In this document: positions 15,821 through 25,123 of the stretch, one piece after another
Layout of the letters: each line of letters begins with the position of its first letter
How positions within the stretch are numbered: position 1 is the stretch's first letter
From: Paenibacillus taichungensis
Lineage (GTDB): Bacteria; Bacillota; Bacilli; Paenibacillales; Paenibacillaceae
DNA length: 64,000 nt
Reading direction: 5' to 3'
Assembly (NCBI RefSeq): GCF_003287275.1
Contig: NZ_QEVW01000006.1
Location: forward strand, 496,001-560,000
Translations under genes and position numbers: made by a program
The notes under the pieces: model-generated
Database searches by the model: none
What the model saw: only the letters and a program-made list of their open reading frames with translations
Told to the model about the DNA's origin: nothing

Positions 15821-16480
15821 ATGAAAGATCACAATTCGGGTTCCAAAGAATCCGCTCACACGGTCACTACCTTTCAGGAAGCCAGACTTCAACACTCCGA
15901 AAACCTGCGCCAAAATATTGTGCATGCCGCCGCATCCTTGCTGCAAGAGCACGGTCCCGAAGCCGTCACGGTTCGGCGTGTAGCAGAACGAATGGAGTGC
16001 TCCACCAAAATCATATATAACCTCTTCGGCAAGAAAGAAGGGTTAGCCAAATACCTATATATGGAGGGCTGCGCCCTCCTGTCCCAATCGTTTGAATCCG
16101 TGCCTCAGCAAGCATCATTCGAGAATTATTTTCGCGATCTCGCTTATGCCTACTGGGATTTCGGAATTACACAATCCAGCTTCTATCAGCTGATGTTTGG
16201 CGGTTCATTTGCAGAATTCAAACCAGATGCAGAGAGTCTGCAAGGAACAGCAACTGCTCTCAAACAAATTACGTCCCTGGTTGCGGCCTCAATTGAGCAG
16301 GGAATGCTTAAGGAGAACGATCTCCTGCTTGCAGTCCGTATGATATGGGCCCCTCTACATGGTGTCATCCACCTGTACCTGGGAGGCCATATTGAGACTG
16401 AAGAGGCCGCGAAACGGCTATATGATCATACGTTGTCCATGGTTATTCTCTCCCTTGTTGGGGTATCTTCCAATGGCTAA
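15821..16480 (+). CDS. TetR/AcrR-family transcriptional regulator
   Basis: This 219-residue protein has a TetR helix-turn-helix at about residues 28-75 (AAASLLQEHGPEAVTVRRVAERM, then STKIIYNLFGKKEGLAKYLY). A helical ligand-binding domain follows whose layout fits the TetR_C_33/WHG group. The ATG has GAGGATGAG upstream. It is divergent from the SDR gene and probably represses it through the palindrome at 15665-15679. The ligand is unknown. Confidence 0.88.
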   Translation: MKDHNSGSKESAHTVTTFQEARLQHSENLRQNIVHAAASLLQEHGPEAVTVRRVAERMECSTKIIYNLFGKKEGLAKYLYMEGCALLSQSFESVPQQASFENYFRDLAYAYWDFGITQSSFYQLMFGGSFAEFKPDAESLQGTATALKQITSLVAASIEQGMLKENDLLLAVRMIWAPLHGVIHLYLGGHIETEEAAKRLYDHTLSMVILSLVGVSSNG

Positions 16481-16507
16481 GCCATGAATTGATAAGGAAA
16501 CGAAAGA

Positions 16508-16552
16508 AGGAGCAGGCACTTCATCGCTCGGATGAAGGACCTGCTCCTTTTT
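16508..16552 (+). terminator. Terminator after the TetR gene
   Basis: AGGAGCAGG and TTCATC pair with GATGAA and CCTGCTCCT, followed by TTTTT. It can also serve the convergent minus-strand gene. Confidence 0.85.
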
Positions 16553-16583
16553 ATCATTATATATAAGGGATTACTATCGCTAA

Positions 16584-17645
16584 TTAACGTGCGGCTTCGT
16601 TCTCAGCTTCCCAACGCGAAATTTCAGCACGTACTTTGGGAGCGACTTCTTTGCCGAGCAGTTCAATAGCTTTCATCACTTCTTCATGTGGCATCGTACC
16701 GAGGGGAGTGTGTAACATGAAACGTGTGATACCCACCTCTTTGCGCAGATAGATAATCTTCTGAGCCACGGTATCTACATCACCCACATACAATGCGCCT
16801 TCCAGACTGCGTGCCGCGTCAAAGGTTGCACGGCTGTAGTGTCCCCAGCCGCGTTCACGGCCCAGTATGTTCATTACAGCCTGAGCTGGAGGGAAGAATT
16901 TCTCCACGGCTTCATCTGTTGTATCCGCAATGAATCCATGAGAGTGGGAAGCCACAGTCAGTTTGGATGCGTCGTGTCCTGCATGTGCGGCTGCTTTTTT
17001 GTACAACTCCACCAGTGGTGCGAATTGAACGGGGCGTCCACCAATAATGGCGAGCACAAGTGGTAATCCAAGCAGACCTGCGCGGACAACCGATTCCTGG
17101 TTACCACCACTACCGATCCATACCGGAAGTTTTTCCTGTACCGGACGCGGGTAGATGCCCAGATTATTAAAGGAAGGGCGGTGTTTGCCTTCCCAAGTTA
17201 CTTTTTCCGAATCACGCAGCTTTAAGAGTAGCTCCAATTTCTCGTCAAACAACTCATCATAGTCGTTCAGATCATAACCGAACAATGGGAATGACTCAAT
17301 GAATGATCCCCGCCCTGCCATAATCTCCGCACGCCCATTCGAAATGCCGTCCAGCGTTGCGAAATCCTGAAATACCCGTACCGGATCAGCCGAAGATAGC
17401 ACCGTTACAGCGCTGGTTAGGCGAATGCGTTTGGTCTGTGAAGCTGCGGCAGCCAGAATGACAGCTGGTGATGAAGCGGCATAGTCAGCACGATGGTGTT
17501 CTCCCACGCCATACACATCCAGCCCCACCTGATCTGCCAAAACAATCTCTTCAACAACGTCGCGAATACGCTGCGCATGACTTATAAGTTCTCCTGTGTT
17601 TACATCTGGGTTCGTCTCCACAAATGTACTGATTCCGATTTCCAT
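16584..17645 (-). CDS. LLM-class flavin-dependent oxidoreductase (luciferase-like)
   Basis: This 353-residue protein begins MEIGISTFVETNPD and contains VYGVGEHHRADYAASSPAVIL near 45-65 and AEIMAGRGSFIESFPLFGYD near 105-124. These are features of the bacterial-luciferase-like monooxygenases that use FMNH2 or F420. Members act on small aliphatic or aromatic substrates; the substrate cannot be deduced. GGGAGGAATAGACA precedes the ATG. It is a single gene downstream of a 168-base gap after the methyltransferase. Confidence 0.85.
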   Translation of the reverse strand: MEIGISTFVETNPDVNTGELISHAQRIRDVVEEIVLADQVGLDVYGVGEHHRADYAASSPAVILAAAASQTKRIRLTSAVTVLSSADPVRVFQDFATLDGISNGRAEIMAGRGSFIESFPLFGYDLNDYDELFDEKLELLLKLRDSEKVTWEGKHRPSFNNLGIYPRPVQEKLPVWIGSGGNQESVVRAGLLGLPLVLAIIGGRPVQFAPLVELYKKAAAHAGHDASKLTVASHSHGFIADTTDEAVEKFFPPAQAVMNILGRERGWGHYSRATFDAARSLEGALYVGDVDTVAQKIIYLRKEVGITRFMLHTPLGTMPHEEVMKAIELLGKEVAPKVRAEISRWEAENEAAR

Positions 17646-17752
17646 TGTCTATTCCTCCCTGTTATGAAGCGATCCGTCGTTTATCTAACCTATTGTAAGT
17701 AGATCACCTTTTGTTATTTGTCTTAATATTGAACTATTTTGAGGAAAAATAC

Positions 17753-17784
17753 AAGTGCCCCCTGTTTTCCAGAGGGCACTTTCG
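17753..17784 (-). terminator. Terminator of the methyltransferase gene
   Basis: AAGTGCCC-CTG pairs with CAG-GGGCACTT; minus-strand T residues follow at 17744-17748. Confidence 0.75.
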
Positions 17785-17813
17785 TGACATATTCTTATCA
17801 AAATCCAATGATT

Positions 17814-18632
17814 TCATGATGATTTCTTTTTCCCAATGTACAGCAGATGAGACGAGATTCCCAGTATTGACGGGTCTTTGGCCGCCTCAATCATATACTG
17901 GATCAACTCATCGTATTCCCCGCGTTCTTTCCAATATTGCTGCTGCTCTTCTGTGAGCATGGCTCTCAGACTGGACGATCCAATCAGGTCTACCGTTTCG
18001 AATCCGTACTGCTCCATAAATGGGTTAATATCCTGTATATTGAAATAATACGCTCCCGTAAACCGTCCTTGATCCAGATGATCGAATGTCCCCTTTTCCA
18101 CAAAAGACCGGATAGCTTCCATGTGGTCATGTGGTTTCCATTGCTGCGGGAATTGCAAAGAGGTAATGCCCATTCGCATCCGGCTCTGCATCGCTACAAA
18201 CACAGTTCCCCCACGCTTGGTGACCCGATGCAGCTCCCGTACCGCAGCCACTCGCTCTTCTTCCGTCTGCAAATGATACAACGGTCCCAGCATCAGCGAC
18301 GCATCATATGTCTCATCTGCAATACCGTCCAGATGGGTCGCATCCAACGCATAAAATCCTTCAAACTTCCGTGTCAAATCCAATTCCTTTGCCTTCTGCT
18401 GAGCCATATCCACAGATGCAGGGGTCAGGTCTGACAGCGTGACATGGTATCCGAGCTTAGCAAGCTCCATCGCATATTTGCCTGGTCCTGCGCCATTATC
18501 AAGCACAAGTCCGGTTGCCGGAAGTGACTCTCGGATATAATGCATATTAATGATGAACTCCAGCGGTTCCCGGTCCAGCCTTCCCCACTCGTCAAATCTG
18601 GAATAATACTCAATCACACGTGATCTTTCCAT
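17814..18632 (-). CDS. Class I SAM-dependent methyltransferase under T-box control
   Basis: This 272-residue protein begins at ATG 18630-18632 (MERSRVIEYYSRFDEWGRL). The frame extends to 18668, but those codons have no ribosome site. Motif I is VLDNGAGPGKYAMELA at about residues 47-62, and LGPLYHL lies at motif IV. The family is the UbiE-like Methyltransf_11/25 group; the substrate is unknown. Its leader is a T-box riboswitch whose terminator ends about 40 bases before the start codon, so expression should rise when a tRNA, probably leucyl, is uncharged. That pairing is unusual and is the main clue to function. Confidence 0.85.
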   Translation of the reverse strand: MERSRVIEYYSRFDEWGRLDREPLEFIINMHYIRESLPATGLVLDNGAGPGKYAMELAKLGYHVTLSDLTPASVDMAQQKAKELDLTRKFEGFYALDATHLDGIADETYDASLMLGPLYHLQTEEERVAAVRELHRVTKRGGTVFVAMQSRMRMGITSLQFPQQWKPHDHMEAIRSFVEKGTFDHLDQGRFTGAYYFNIQDINPFMEQYGFETVDLIGSSSLRAMLTEEQQQYWKERGEYDELIQYMIEAAKDPSILGISSHLLYIGKKKSS

Positions 18633-18670
18633 AATTCTGCACCTGCCTTTTCTCAACATCAAGGCCATAT

Positions 18671-19030
18671 AAAAAACAAAAAACCTGCCGCCTCAACTAA
18701 GAGGCGACAGGTCTGACCTTCGCGGTACCACTCTTCTTGATCCATGACAGGATTGGATACATCATGCTCCAACCTACCCTGCCATAACATCTCAGGACCT
18801 GATGACGGAGGTTAACCGTCAGGATCTACATGAAGTCAGCGTATAGCATCATTTTTAACATCCAGCCCTTTGTGCGCTGAGCAATGATGATATTCACGTA
18901 ACTACGGTTCGATTCTGCTGCTCACAGGTGAGTTGGGGATAGGTTGGACTGCCTTGCACCATAGCGACAGTTCTCTGAACCAAACCTTGTGCCTTAATAC
19001 TCCTGGTCATTGCATGTGACTGTTAAATTT
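18671..19030 (-). promoter_or_regulatory. T-box riboswitch, probable Leu (CUC) specifier
   Basis: The minus strand carries the conserved T-box sequence AGAGTGGTACCGCG (18721-18734). The terminator pairs ACCTG and GCCTC with GAGGCG and CAGGT (18683-18712), followed by a T-run. Further upstream are the Stem I landmarks CCAGGAGTA (AGTA at 18998-19001) and CAGAGAACTG. CAGG of Stem I pairs with CCTG (18925-18928); the triplet before it, followed by A, is CTC (18930-18932), a leucine codon. The TGGT of the T-box matches an A discriminator base, as in tRNA-Leu. The specifier call is by hand alignment. Confidence 0.85.
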
Positions 19031-19035
19031 TATCC

Positions 19036-19065
19036 AGTATATTACTTCTAAATATTTCCTGTCAA
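19036..19065 (-). promoter_or_regulatory. Sigma-A promoter of the T-box/methyltransferase unit
   Basis: TTGACA (19060-19065) and TATACT (19036-19041) on the minus strand are separated by 18 bases. The -35 overlaps the last codons of the upstream anti-sigma gene. Confidence 0.75.
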
Positions 19066-20720
19066 TTCTTATTTTCCAGTTGCACAGCTACTTCACGTTC
19101 CGGTTCTTCTGTGCTGTACATCCATGGATATACGGTTGCTGTATCCGATGTGTAATTATTATACCGATCAATACCCAGGTTTTTTCCGTCACCAGCAAAT
19201 TGAGTTTTGGCCGGAGTACCATAACTTCGTTTGCCCTTTTGGATCGTATAGGTCTGATTAATTCCACCAAAATGTAGATCATCACTATATCTCTCCACGT
19301 ACAAATCACCATCCTTACGGTAATATGTCCAATGGATTGTAGAACCGCCCAGATTCGAATTAATGTATTGTGGTTTCTCCCCAATCTCGGACAACGTAAT
19401 CGGCTCAAATTCACCCTGAAAATAACTGACTTTATGGCGGGCATACAAGGTCATTGGGGTATCCTGATTAACTTCAAGACCAGAGGTCACTTCGAAGCGC
19501 AGTTCTGCTTCATGTGCCGGATCGTCCGACGGCCACACCCCTCCAATCAACTTGCTGCCATTTACATCAAGTGTGTATTGCAAATATGGTAATTGCATGA
19601 AATATTCGCTATGAGTAACGATCAGCCTGATTTGGGTGGGTGTAATTATGGCTTCCTTGATGACTGCTCCATCCGACTGCTCCTCCAGAGGTATATTTAG
19701 CACCCTTGTGCTAGTACCACTGAGCATCTCTGTTTTATCCAGACGTATACCAATATCCAGTGGTTGGTCCATTTTGCTTTCTTCTTTGCTATAAGCCAGT
19801 ACATAACTTGCTGCTTGTTGCTTCAACTTTACTAAGTTATAGAACTGTTCCGATATATATTCACCATGTTCTCCTGGCTTTCCATATATGCCTGCTGCAT
19901 TCCCTTCCAGAATCTGTCCTTTCTGATCGTATATCTTTAAATACGGAAAAGCATAGTCACGAACCTCCGGTTGATCAAAGGTTAATGATGTAGACAACAT
20001 AATCTTATTTTCCTTCTCGTTGAATGCGCTCACTACAAGTTCACCCAAACCATCCTTGTTGATATTGAACACCTGTGATTGCTGCTGTAAGGGATCTAGG
20101 GTAATTTCCTTTTCTTCCGGAACTAACACTTGGATTCCACCTACAGTGAATTCGACATTCGCTTCTTTTCCTGATGGTGTCCACTCCGTCTCAAAGTACC
20201 CTTTAAACTTCCCATCGGTCTGATCAGGAACATGGTAATACCTGCCTTCGATCAGTTTGCCACTCTCATCCCGCATGCCAATAGAAGGGAATTGTAATGT
20301 ATCACCTCTGTACTTACCAGGGTCCAATGTATACAAAATAACCGTGCGGTTATCATCGGAAAAGGCTGTATCTAAGGTTAAAGTCACCCCGTTGACCGTT
20401 ACGGACTGATTCAGTTTCTGTCCAAGCTCCTTTTGCATGGCATTCTGGATACCACTTCGGTCATTTAAAAGTTCACCCCAATTATAGTGAACTGCTGCAT
20501 ATACTGGCGTCGCCATAAGAATAACTGCAGCGGTTCCTATCAGTGCAGTCTTTTTCCATTTGATCTGTTGCGGCATATGTTCTTTACTCTCTGATATATG
20601 AAGCTCTGGGCAGCGCTCCTGATCCTGTCGAATTTGATTCCACATGGCATCAAAATCGGGATAGCGAATATCCGCATCATTTTTCAGATGACGAGACAAC
20701 AGATTTTCCGTATGCTTCAC
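19062..20720 (-). CDS. DUF4179-domain anti-sigma-like membrane protein
   Basis: This 552-residue protein has a cytosolic N-terminal region of about 55 residues, one transmembrane helix (ALIGTAAVILMATPVYAAV), and a large extracytoplasmic part. That part has the DUF4179 domain (NWGELLNDRSGIQNAM to about 160) and further beta-rich repeats resembling DUF5643. Proteins of this build are encoded next to ECF sigma factors and are taken as their anti-sigma or sensory partners. The GTG start (20718-20720) has AAAGGGGAAATG upstream. Its start overlaps the 3' end of the sigma gene by 44 bases, so the two are coupled. Confidence 0.82.
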   Translation of the reverse strand: MKHTENLLSRHLKNDADIRYPDFDAMWNQIRQDQERCPELHISESKEHMPQQIKWKKTALIGTAAVILMATPVYAAVHYNWGELLNDRSGIQNAMQKELGQKLNQSVTVNGVTLTLDTAFSDDNRTVILYTLDPGKYRGDTLQFPSIGMRDESGKLIEGRYYHVPDQTDGKFKGYFETEWTPSGKEANVEFTVGGIQVLVPEEKEITLDPLQQQSQVFNINKDGLGELVVSAFNEKENKIMLSTSLTFDQPEVRDYAFPYLKIYDQKGQILEGNAAGIYGKPGEHGEYISEQFYNLVKLKQQAASYVLAYSKEESKMDQPLDIGIRLDKTEMLSGTSTRVLNIPLEEQSDGAVIKEAIITPTQIRLIVTHSEYFMQLPYLQYTLDVNGSKLIGGVWPSDDPAHEAELRFEVTSGLEVNQDTPMTLYARHKVSYFQGEFEPITLSEIGEKPQYINSNLGGSTIHWTYYRKDGDLYVERYSDDLHFGGINQTYTIQKGKRSYGTPAKTQFAGDGKNLGIDRYNNYTSDTATVYPWMYSTEEPEREVAVQLENKN

Positions 20721-21234
20721 TATACATTTCCCCTTTCTGATGTTGCTTTCTGGCTTGATCCCATTTTTTCCTAAGCAATCGAATACCCTTATATACTCTT
20801 GACTTCACCGTTCCCAGTGGCACTTCCAGAATCTCGGCAGCTTCGGATAAACTTAATTCGTTCATATAACGCAGCAGAATCGCTGAACGTATCTTTTCAG
20901 GCAACTCATGAACCCATTTTGCCCAGACCTCGGACTCCTCCACATGTTCGATCAACGTATCAACCGGATCAGCGGTTCGTTGAGGGGTGAGAATAAACTG
21001 CCTTTTCTCCCGCTGTTTGGCTGTGCGTTCCCTCTTCAGAAAGTTAAGACAATGATTCACCGTAATTCTCATCAGCCATGTCTTCATGTATTCAACCTTC
21101 TGCCAATCCTGACGAAATACCGTAATAAAAACATCGTGGCATACATCTTCTGCATCCTGAGCATGATGGAGCATGTAATAACAAGTTCGGTACACATCCT
21201 TGTTGTACATCTCAAACAATTCCTTTTCGTTCAA
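20677..21234 (-). CDS. ECF-type RNA polymerase sigma factor (SigV/SigW-like group)
   Basis: This protein of about 185 residues has region 2 (MYNKDVYRTCYYMLHHAQDAEDVCHDVF family pattern, then TWLMRITVNHCLNFLKR) and region 4 (AILLRYMNELSLSEAAEILEVPLGTVKSRVYKG). I place the start at TTG 21232-21234, eight bases after AAAGGAGG. Upstream in-frame ATGs at 21258 and 21282 lie on or before that site. It should direct polymerase to a stress or envelope regulon, usually including its own promoter. Its partner is the overlapping DUF4179 gene. Confidence 0.88.
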   Translation of the reverse strand: MNEKELFEMYNKDVYRTCYYMLHHAQDAEDVCHDVFITVFRQDWQKVEYMKTWLMRITVNHCLNFLKRERTAKQREKRQFILTPQRTADPVDTLIEHVEESEVWAKWVHELPEKIRSAILLRYMNELSLSEAAEILEVPLGTVKSRVYKGIRLLRKKWDQARKQHQKGEMYSEAYGKSVVSSSEK

Positions 21235-21325
21235 AAGCTTTCCCTCCTTTCTCTGCATCAGCCATCTCAAATCTATAGACAAAGCCGATCCTTCAAAGGT
21301 TCATTCTTACCCTTTCTCCACTCAA

Positions 21326-21374
21326 CAAAAAAGAACCTTCACTTCCACAGCATTGCAGAAATGAACGTTCTTTA
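21326..21374 (-). terminator. Terminator of phnA
   Basis: AAAGAAC and TTCA pair with TGAA and GTTCTTT. On the minus strand a T-rich tract follows, 55 bases after the phnA stop. Confidence 0.7.
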
Positions 21375-21428
21375 TGGGTTAAGACAAGACCAGTAACATG
21401 GCATTCCAGCGATACCTAAGGGGAATTG

Positions 21429-21770
21429 CTAGATTTTTTTCACAAACTCGGACTTCAGCTTCATCGCGCCCAGGCTGTCGATTTTGCAGTCGATGTCATG
21501 GTCACCGTCAATCAGTCGGATGTTTTTGACTTTGGTTCCCTGCTTAACTACCAGCGAGCTGCCTTTCACCTTCAAATCCTTAATGACCGTAACGGTATCG
21601 CCATCATTCAGGACATTACCATTGGAATCGCGTACTACTTTCGTTTCTTCCGCATTTTCTTCTTCTGACGCTAGCGCCCATTCGTGCGCACATTCTGGAC
21701 ACACCAAAAAATTACCGTCCTCGTAAGTGTATTCGGAATTACATTTGGGGCAATTAGGCAAATTAGACAT
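21429..21770 (-). CDS. phnA: PhnA/YjdM-family zinc-ribbon protein
   Basis: This 113-residue protein aligns along its length with E. coli PhnA (YjdM). It has an N-terminal zinc ribbon [13 protein letters not shown] and CPECAHEW (four cysteines). A C-terminal KOW-like beta domain with [17 protein letters not shown] and [12 protein letters not shown] follows, ending KLKSEFVKK. Despite the name, it is not part of the C-P lyase pathway and its function is unsettled. The start is ATG 21768-21770 behind GGAGAG; a TTG six codons upstream contains that site. Confidence 0.92.
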   Translation of the reverse strand: MSNLPNCPKCNSEYTYEDGNFLVCPECAHEWALASEEENAEETKVVRDSNGNVLNDGDTVTVIKDLKVKGSSLVVKQGTKVKNIRLIDGDHDIDCKIDSLGAMKLKSEFVKKI

Positions 21771-21984
21771 ATGTACTAAACTCTCCAATCATTTTGTGGC
21801 TTCCTCGCAAGTATACGGGAATACAGTCCATTCTTCCACATAGGTACGAGTTTCATTGATTTAAACTAAATTTAAGATTACCCCGCCCCCTGATTTAAGG
21901 ATGGTTCCTTATACTGAAGCTATAATTGAAATTCTTTTCTCACTTGAAATGCTGATATACATCCTATAAAAGGAGTTACTGCTT

Positions 21985-23139
21985 ATGTCTCCCTATGTTT
22001 TTCCTGTCCAAACGGCTTTCTTTATTTTTGTCCTCATCGCCATGTTTCTGCTCGTGCCTTGGTTGATCTACGGATATCGGAAAGATGGATTTTTTAGCTG
22101 GTCACGATTTGGCGTCAGCTTTTCATTTATTTTCTACTTGCTGGCTGCATATTGTCTGGTTATTCTTCCTTTCCCGACCACTCGTAATACCTGTGCGCAG
22201 CAAGCAGCGGATACCGTATATTACAACCTTGTTCCGTTCACCTTTGTAAAAGATATTATGAAAGAAACACCAATCATCTGGTCTCAACCCTCCAGCTATA
22301 TGGGAATGATTCAGGGCAGAGCTTTTCTGCAGGTTCTGTTCAACGTAATGCTTCTCATGCCACTTGGCGTTTATATCCGGTATTTTTGGCAAAAGAGATC
22401 TTACTGGAAACAGGCCTTGTTAAGCGGATTCGGCTTATCCCTGTTCTTTGAGATTACCCAAATCACCGGTTTCTACGGTTTTTATGATTGCCCGTATCGA
22501 TTGTTTGACGTGGATGATCTCCTGCTAAATACTTCTGGAACGGTGCTTGGATTCTTCGCAGCTCCCATCCTGCTTGCCTTATTCCCGTCTCGTGCAAGTA
22601 TTCAGGCGAAGAGCGAACAGATTCTGGAACAAAATAAGGTCTATCCTGTGCCTCAGTTGCTCGCACTTATCATTGACGGTGTAGTTGTCGTATTCCTGTC
22701 CAATCTGATGTCCATTTTCAATTGGAGTAATACAAATGTGATTGTCAGTACGCTAAATACTGTGATCGCCATGCTGTTTGTATTTTTCTTTATTCCATCC
22801 TTGCGAGATGGCAAGACTCCAGGTTCTGCCCTAATGCGGTTTAGATATGTTAACCGGGAAACTGGCGAGCCTTCAAGCGCATCCCTGTTTAAAAGGTTGC
22901 TGGCACTTTACGCCCCTTGGATCTTGGTTACCGTAGCCCAATTCATAACCGATTATGCCTTTCTGAACGAAAATGCGATGCTCGAACCTTATAAAGTGTG
23001 GATCTCTGTCGGAATTTTTGGTCTGCACATGCTTATTCTCTTGGTATTGTTTGTTCATGTCATGCTGGTGCTGTTCTCCCGGGGCAAGCGATCTTTTTAC
23101 TGTGACGATGTATCCAAGACACGAGCATCCCGAAAGTAA
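21985..23139 (+). CDS. VanZ-family membrane protein with C-terminal RDD domain
   Basis: This 384-residue membrane protein has an N-terminal VanZ-like part (about 1-195). It includes the conserved NVMLLMPLG and FEITQITGF plus FDVDDLLLNTSGTVLG blocks. A C-terminal RDD domain (about 220-375: PQLLALIIDGVVV, then PGSALMRFRYVNRETGEP) follows. VanZ in the vancomycin element gives low-level teicoplanin resistance by an unclear route; chromosomal homologues are common and are not resistance markers by themselves. AAAGGAGTTACTGCTT precedes the ATG. Single gene, with TATAAT at 21921-21926 upstream but no clear -35. Confidence 0.88.
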   Translation: MSPYVFPVQTAFFIFVLIAMFLLVPWLIYGYRKDGFFSWSRFGVSFSFIFYLLAAYCLVILPFPTTRNTCAQQAADTVYYNLVPFTFVKDIMKETPIIWSQPSSYMGMIQGRAFLQVLFNVMLLMPLGVYIRYFWQKRSYWKQALLSGFGLSLFFEITQITGFYGFYDCPYRLFDVDDLLLNTSGTVLGFFAAPILLALFPSRASIQAKSEQILEQNKVYPVPQLLALIIDGVVVVFLSNLMSIFNWSNTNVIVSTLNTVIAMLFVFFFIPSLRDGKTPGSALMRFRYVNRETGEPSSASLFKRLLALYAPWILVTVAQFITDYAFLNENAMLEPYKVWISVGIFGLHMLILLVLFVHVMLVLFSRGKRSFYCDDVSKTRASRK

Positions 23140-23233
23140 ATGCTGTACTCTGGCCACTCACAACACATAGGTTCAGGTGAAAAATAGTACCGTTGTGTTT
23201 GCCATTACAGTCGGCAAGTTTGATCCATCGTAA

Positions 23234-23274
23234 AAAAGGTGTGCCTCGTCAACTAATGACGAGGCACACCTTTT
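23234..23274 (+). terminator. Bidirectional terminator between the VanZ/RDD and carboxylesterase genes
   Basis: An uninterrupted 18-base-pair stem (23234-23251 with 23257-23274) with a five-base loop begins with AAAA and ends with TTTT. It is one of the strongest terminators in the window. Confidence 0.92.
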
Positions 23275-23308
23275 AACTATGTTGAGATGAAGTCCAGAGG
23301 ACGTCGAA

Positions 23309-24781
23309 CTATAGCCCCAGCAGCTCACGTTTGGAAGCTTCCGGGTCATGAACCAACTCCACTTCATGATTGAAAATCAGCGTAGCGCGATCATCTTTGT
23401 AGGCAGGCCAGTTCACACCTGCTGTCTCAGGCTTGCCCTGTTTGGCAAACGAAATCCATGCATCCTGCACTTTACCCGCAAGTTTTACCGCAGCGGCATC
23501 CGGTTCGGCATTCATAAACTTCAATACAGGTAACGTATTAAAAGCAAAAAAGATATCGATGCTATGAATTGATTTATGTAGCAGTGGATGCTCCGGCATC
23601 ACCCAATCAAAGCGATACATCCATACAGGTGCATGTTTCTGCTGAGCTGCCGCATATTGCACAGCCGAGCGCCAGAAGAACAGATCTGTCATCACTTGGG
23701 CTTGACCATCTGCAGTTTTGGGATAACTGTCCGCAATGGCTGCCCGATTCTCCAGATCAGGTGTCATAAAATCAACAGCTTTCACCATGTTGATCTCTTC
23801 GGAGTAAGGTACCTGAGGCTGAATGAACAACGAGCCTTCATGCAAAGTGGTTCCGATCAGTACAGGGATATCCTGTGCCGCGCCCTCCTCTACTGCCTGA
23901 AGAGGCGACTTCGGAAGTGTAACTCCCTCCAGTACGGGCTGGAACAACAGGGCCATGCCTGCACCGCTTTGTTGTTTGACCGTTTCGCCAGCAGCGATGA
24001 TTTGCTCCACTGGAATGGTTTTGAGTTTATGCAGGTCATCTGGTGTTACCCCCAGAACCTTCAGCATGCCATCACGAATGGCTGAGGCCTGCTCTGCTGG
24101 CACAACTTGTGAGGCTCCACTTTGCATAATGGCACGGTGGAACAATCCTTTGGCTGCTGGCATCGCCATCAAAGCCGCAATACTCATGCTGCCCGCAGAT
24201 TCTCCGAATACAGTGACATTATGCGCATCGCCGCCAAAAGCTTCGATGTTGTCCTGCACCCATTGCAATGCAGCAATCTGATCCAGTAAACCCACATTGG
24301 ATGCAAAACCCTCTCCAAGCGGAGCCAAATGCAGGAACCCTAGCGGCCCCAGACGATAGTTGATCGTCACGACGATAACGTCTCCCCGGAGGACGAGTTG
24401 TGTTCCATCGTACATCGGCTGGCTGCCAGCGCCTGAAACAAACGATCCGCCATGAATCCATAGCATCACGGGAAGCGGCTCATGGCTTTCTTTTTCAGGT
24501 GCCCATATATTCAGGTAAAGACTATCTTCCGATTCCACCGGAGGCTGTCCGGATATGGCTTCAGTTTGAGGATTTCTTGGCTGCATATTTTCAGGACCGA
24601 ATTGTTTCGCCTCTCTGACTCCGTCCCACGACTCGGGTGGAACCGGAGCCTGAAAGCGTAATTCACCCACGGGTGGCGCAGCATAAGGAATACCTTTCCA
24701 TACGCTCGCTCCATGCAAAAGCTCTCCTTGAACCGTGCCATATCTTGTATTCACTTGAAGTTCCCTCATGCGCACATACAT
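23309..24781 (-). CDS. pnbA: Type-B carboxylesterase (PnbA-like)
   Basis: This esterase of about 490 residues is close in order and length to the p-nitrobenzyl esterase PnbA of Bacillus subtilis. Visible are WKGIPYAAPPVGELRF, the SEDSLYLNIWAP block, the oxyanion loop HGGSF, the nucleophile S195 in FGESAGS and the late HSIDIFFAF segment with the catalytic histidine. It has no signal peptide, so it is cytosolic. The start could be the ATG at 24781 (short spacing to AGAGG) or the ATG at 24769, which aligns better with PnbA. Physiological substrates are unknown. Confidence 0.9.
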   Translation of the reverse strand: MYVRMRELQVNTRYGTVQGELLHGASVWKGIPYAAPPVGELRFQAPVPPESWDGVREAKQFGPENMQPRNPQTEAISGQPPVESEDSLYLNIWAPEKESHEPLPVMLWIHGGSFVSGAGSQPMYDGTQLVLRGDVIVVTINYRLGPLGFLHLAPLGEGFASNVGLLDQIAALQWVQDNIEAFGGDAHNVTVFGESAGSMSIAALMAMPAAKGLFHRAIMQSGASQVVPAEQASAIRDGMLKVLGVTPDDLHKLKTIPVEQIIAAGETVKQQSGAGMALLFQPVLEGVTLPKSPLQAVEEGAAQDIPVLIGTTLHEGSLFIQPQVPYSEEINMVKAVDFMTPDLENRAAIADSYPKTADGQAQVMTDLFFWRSAVQYAAAQQKHAPVWMYRFDWVMPEHPLLHKSIHSIDIFFAFNTLPVLKFMNAEPDAAAVKLAGKVQDAWISFAKQGKPETAGVNWPAYKDDRATLIFNHEVELVHDPEASKRELLGL

Positions 24782-24909
24782 CCTCTCTACTGATCGATAG
24801 TTCCAGCTTACGGCTGGTGTAGCTCAGATCCGAGTGTAACTTTGAGCTGACGAAATTCTGTCTCAGGTTTATTAAATAACGTACACGATGAATAATTTTG
24901 TATTGATTC

Positions 24910-24946
24910 AACGCCCTTTCGTACGTACTGTACTGGCAAGGGTGTT
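24910..24946. other. Inverted repeat in the 24782-25047 intergenic region
   Basis: AACGCCCTT (24910-24918) pairs with AAGGGTGTT (24938-24946) around a GTAC-rich loop. It may be an operator or a leader hairpin for the esterase gene. I see no gene in this gap. Confidence 0.35.
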
Positions 24947-25047
24947 TCCACTTATTTGAGTATAGATCTACGCGATACCCATTTACAAGTTTGTCCAGAT
25001 TTAAGCGCCACTGCTACGTTTCACGTGGAACTTTTACAGCAAACATA

Positions 25048-25080
25048 AAGACCCCGCTTCAATTAACGAGCGAAGTCTTC
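25048..25080 (-). terminator. Terminator of the HAD-SMR-phosphoesterase operon
   Basis: AAGAC and CGCT pair with AGCG and GTCTT, 44 bases after the phosphoesterase stop codon. The T-run is short. Confidence 0.55.
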
Positions 25081-25123
25081 TATTGCTGTTCTGCATATTC
25101 CATCAACTTTCCCGATGTATGGA

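Noticed and set aside
21985-23139. VanZ-family protein as a glycopeptide-resistance determinant
   Set aside because: There are no vanHAX, vanR or vanS genes, and the ddl at 8312 keeps D-Ala-type residues. Chromosomal VanZ-RDD fusions are common housekeeping genes of unknown role.
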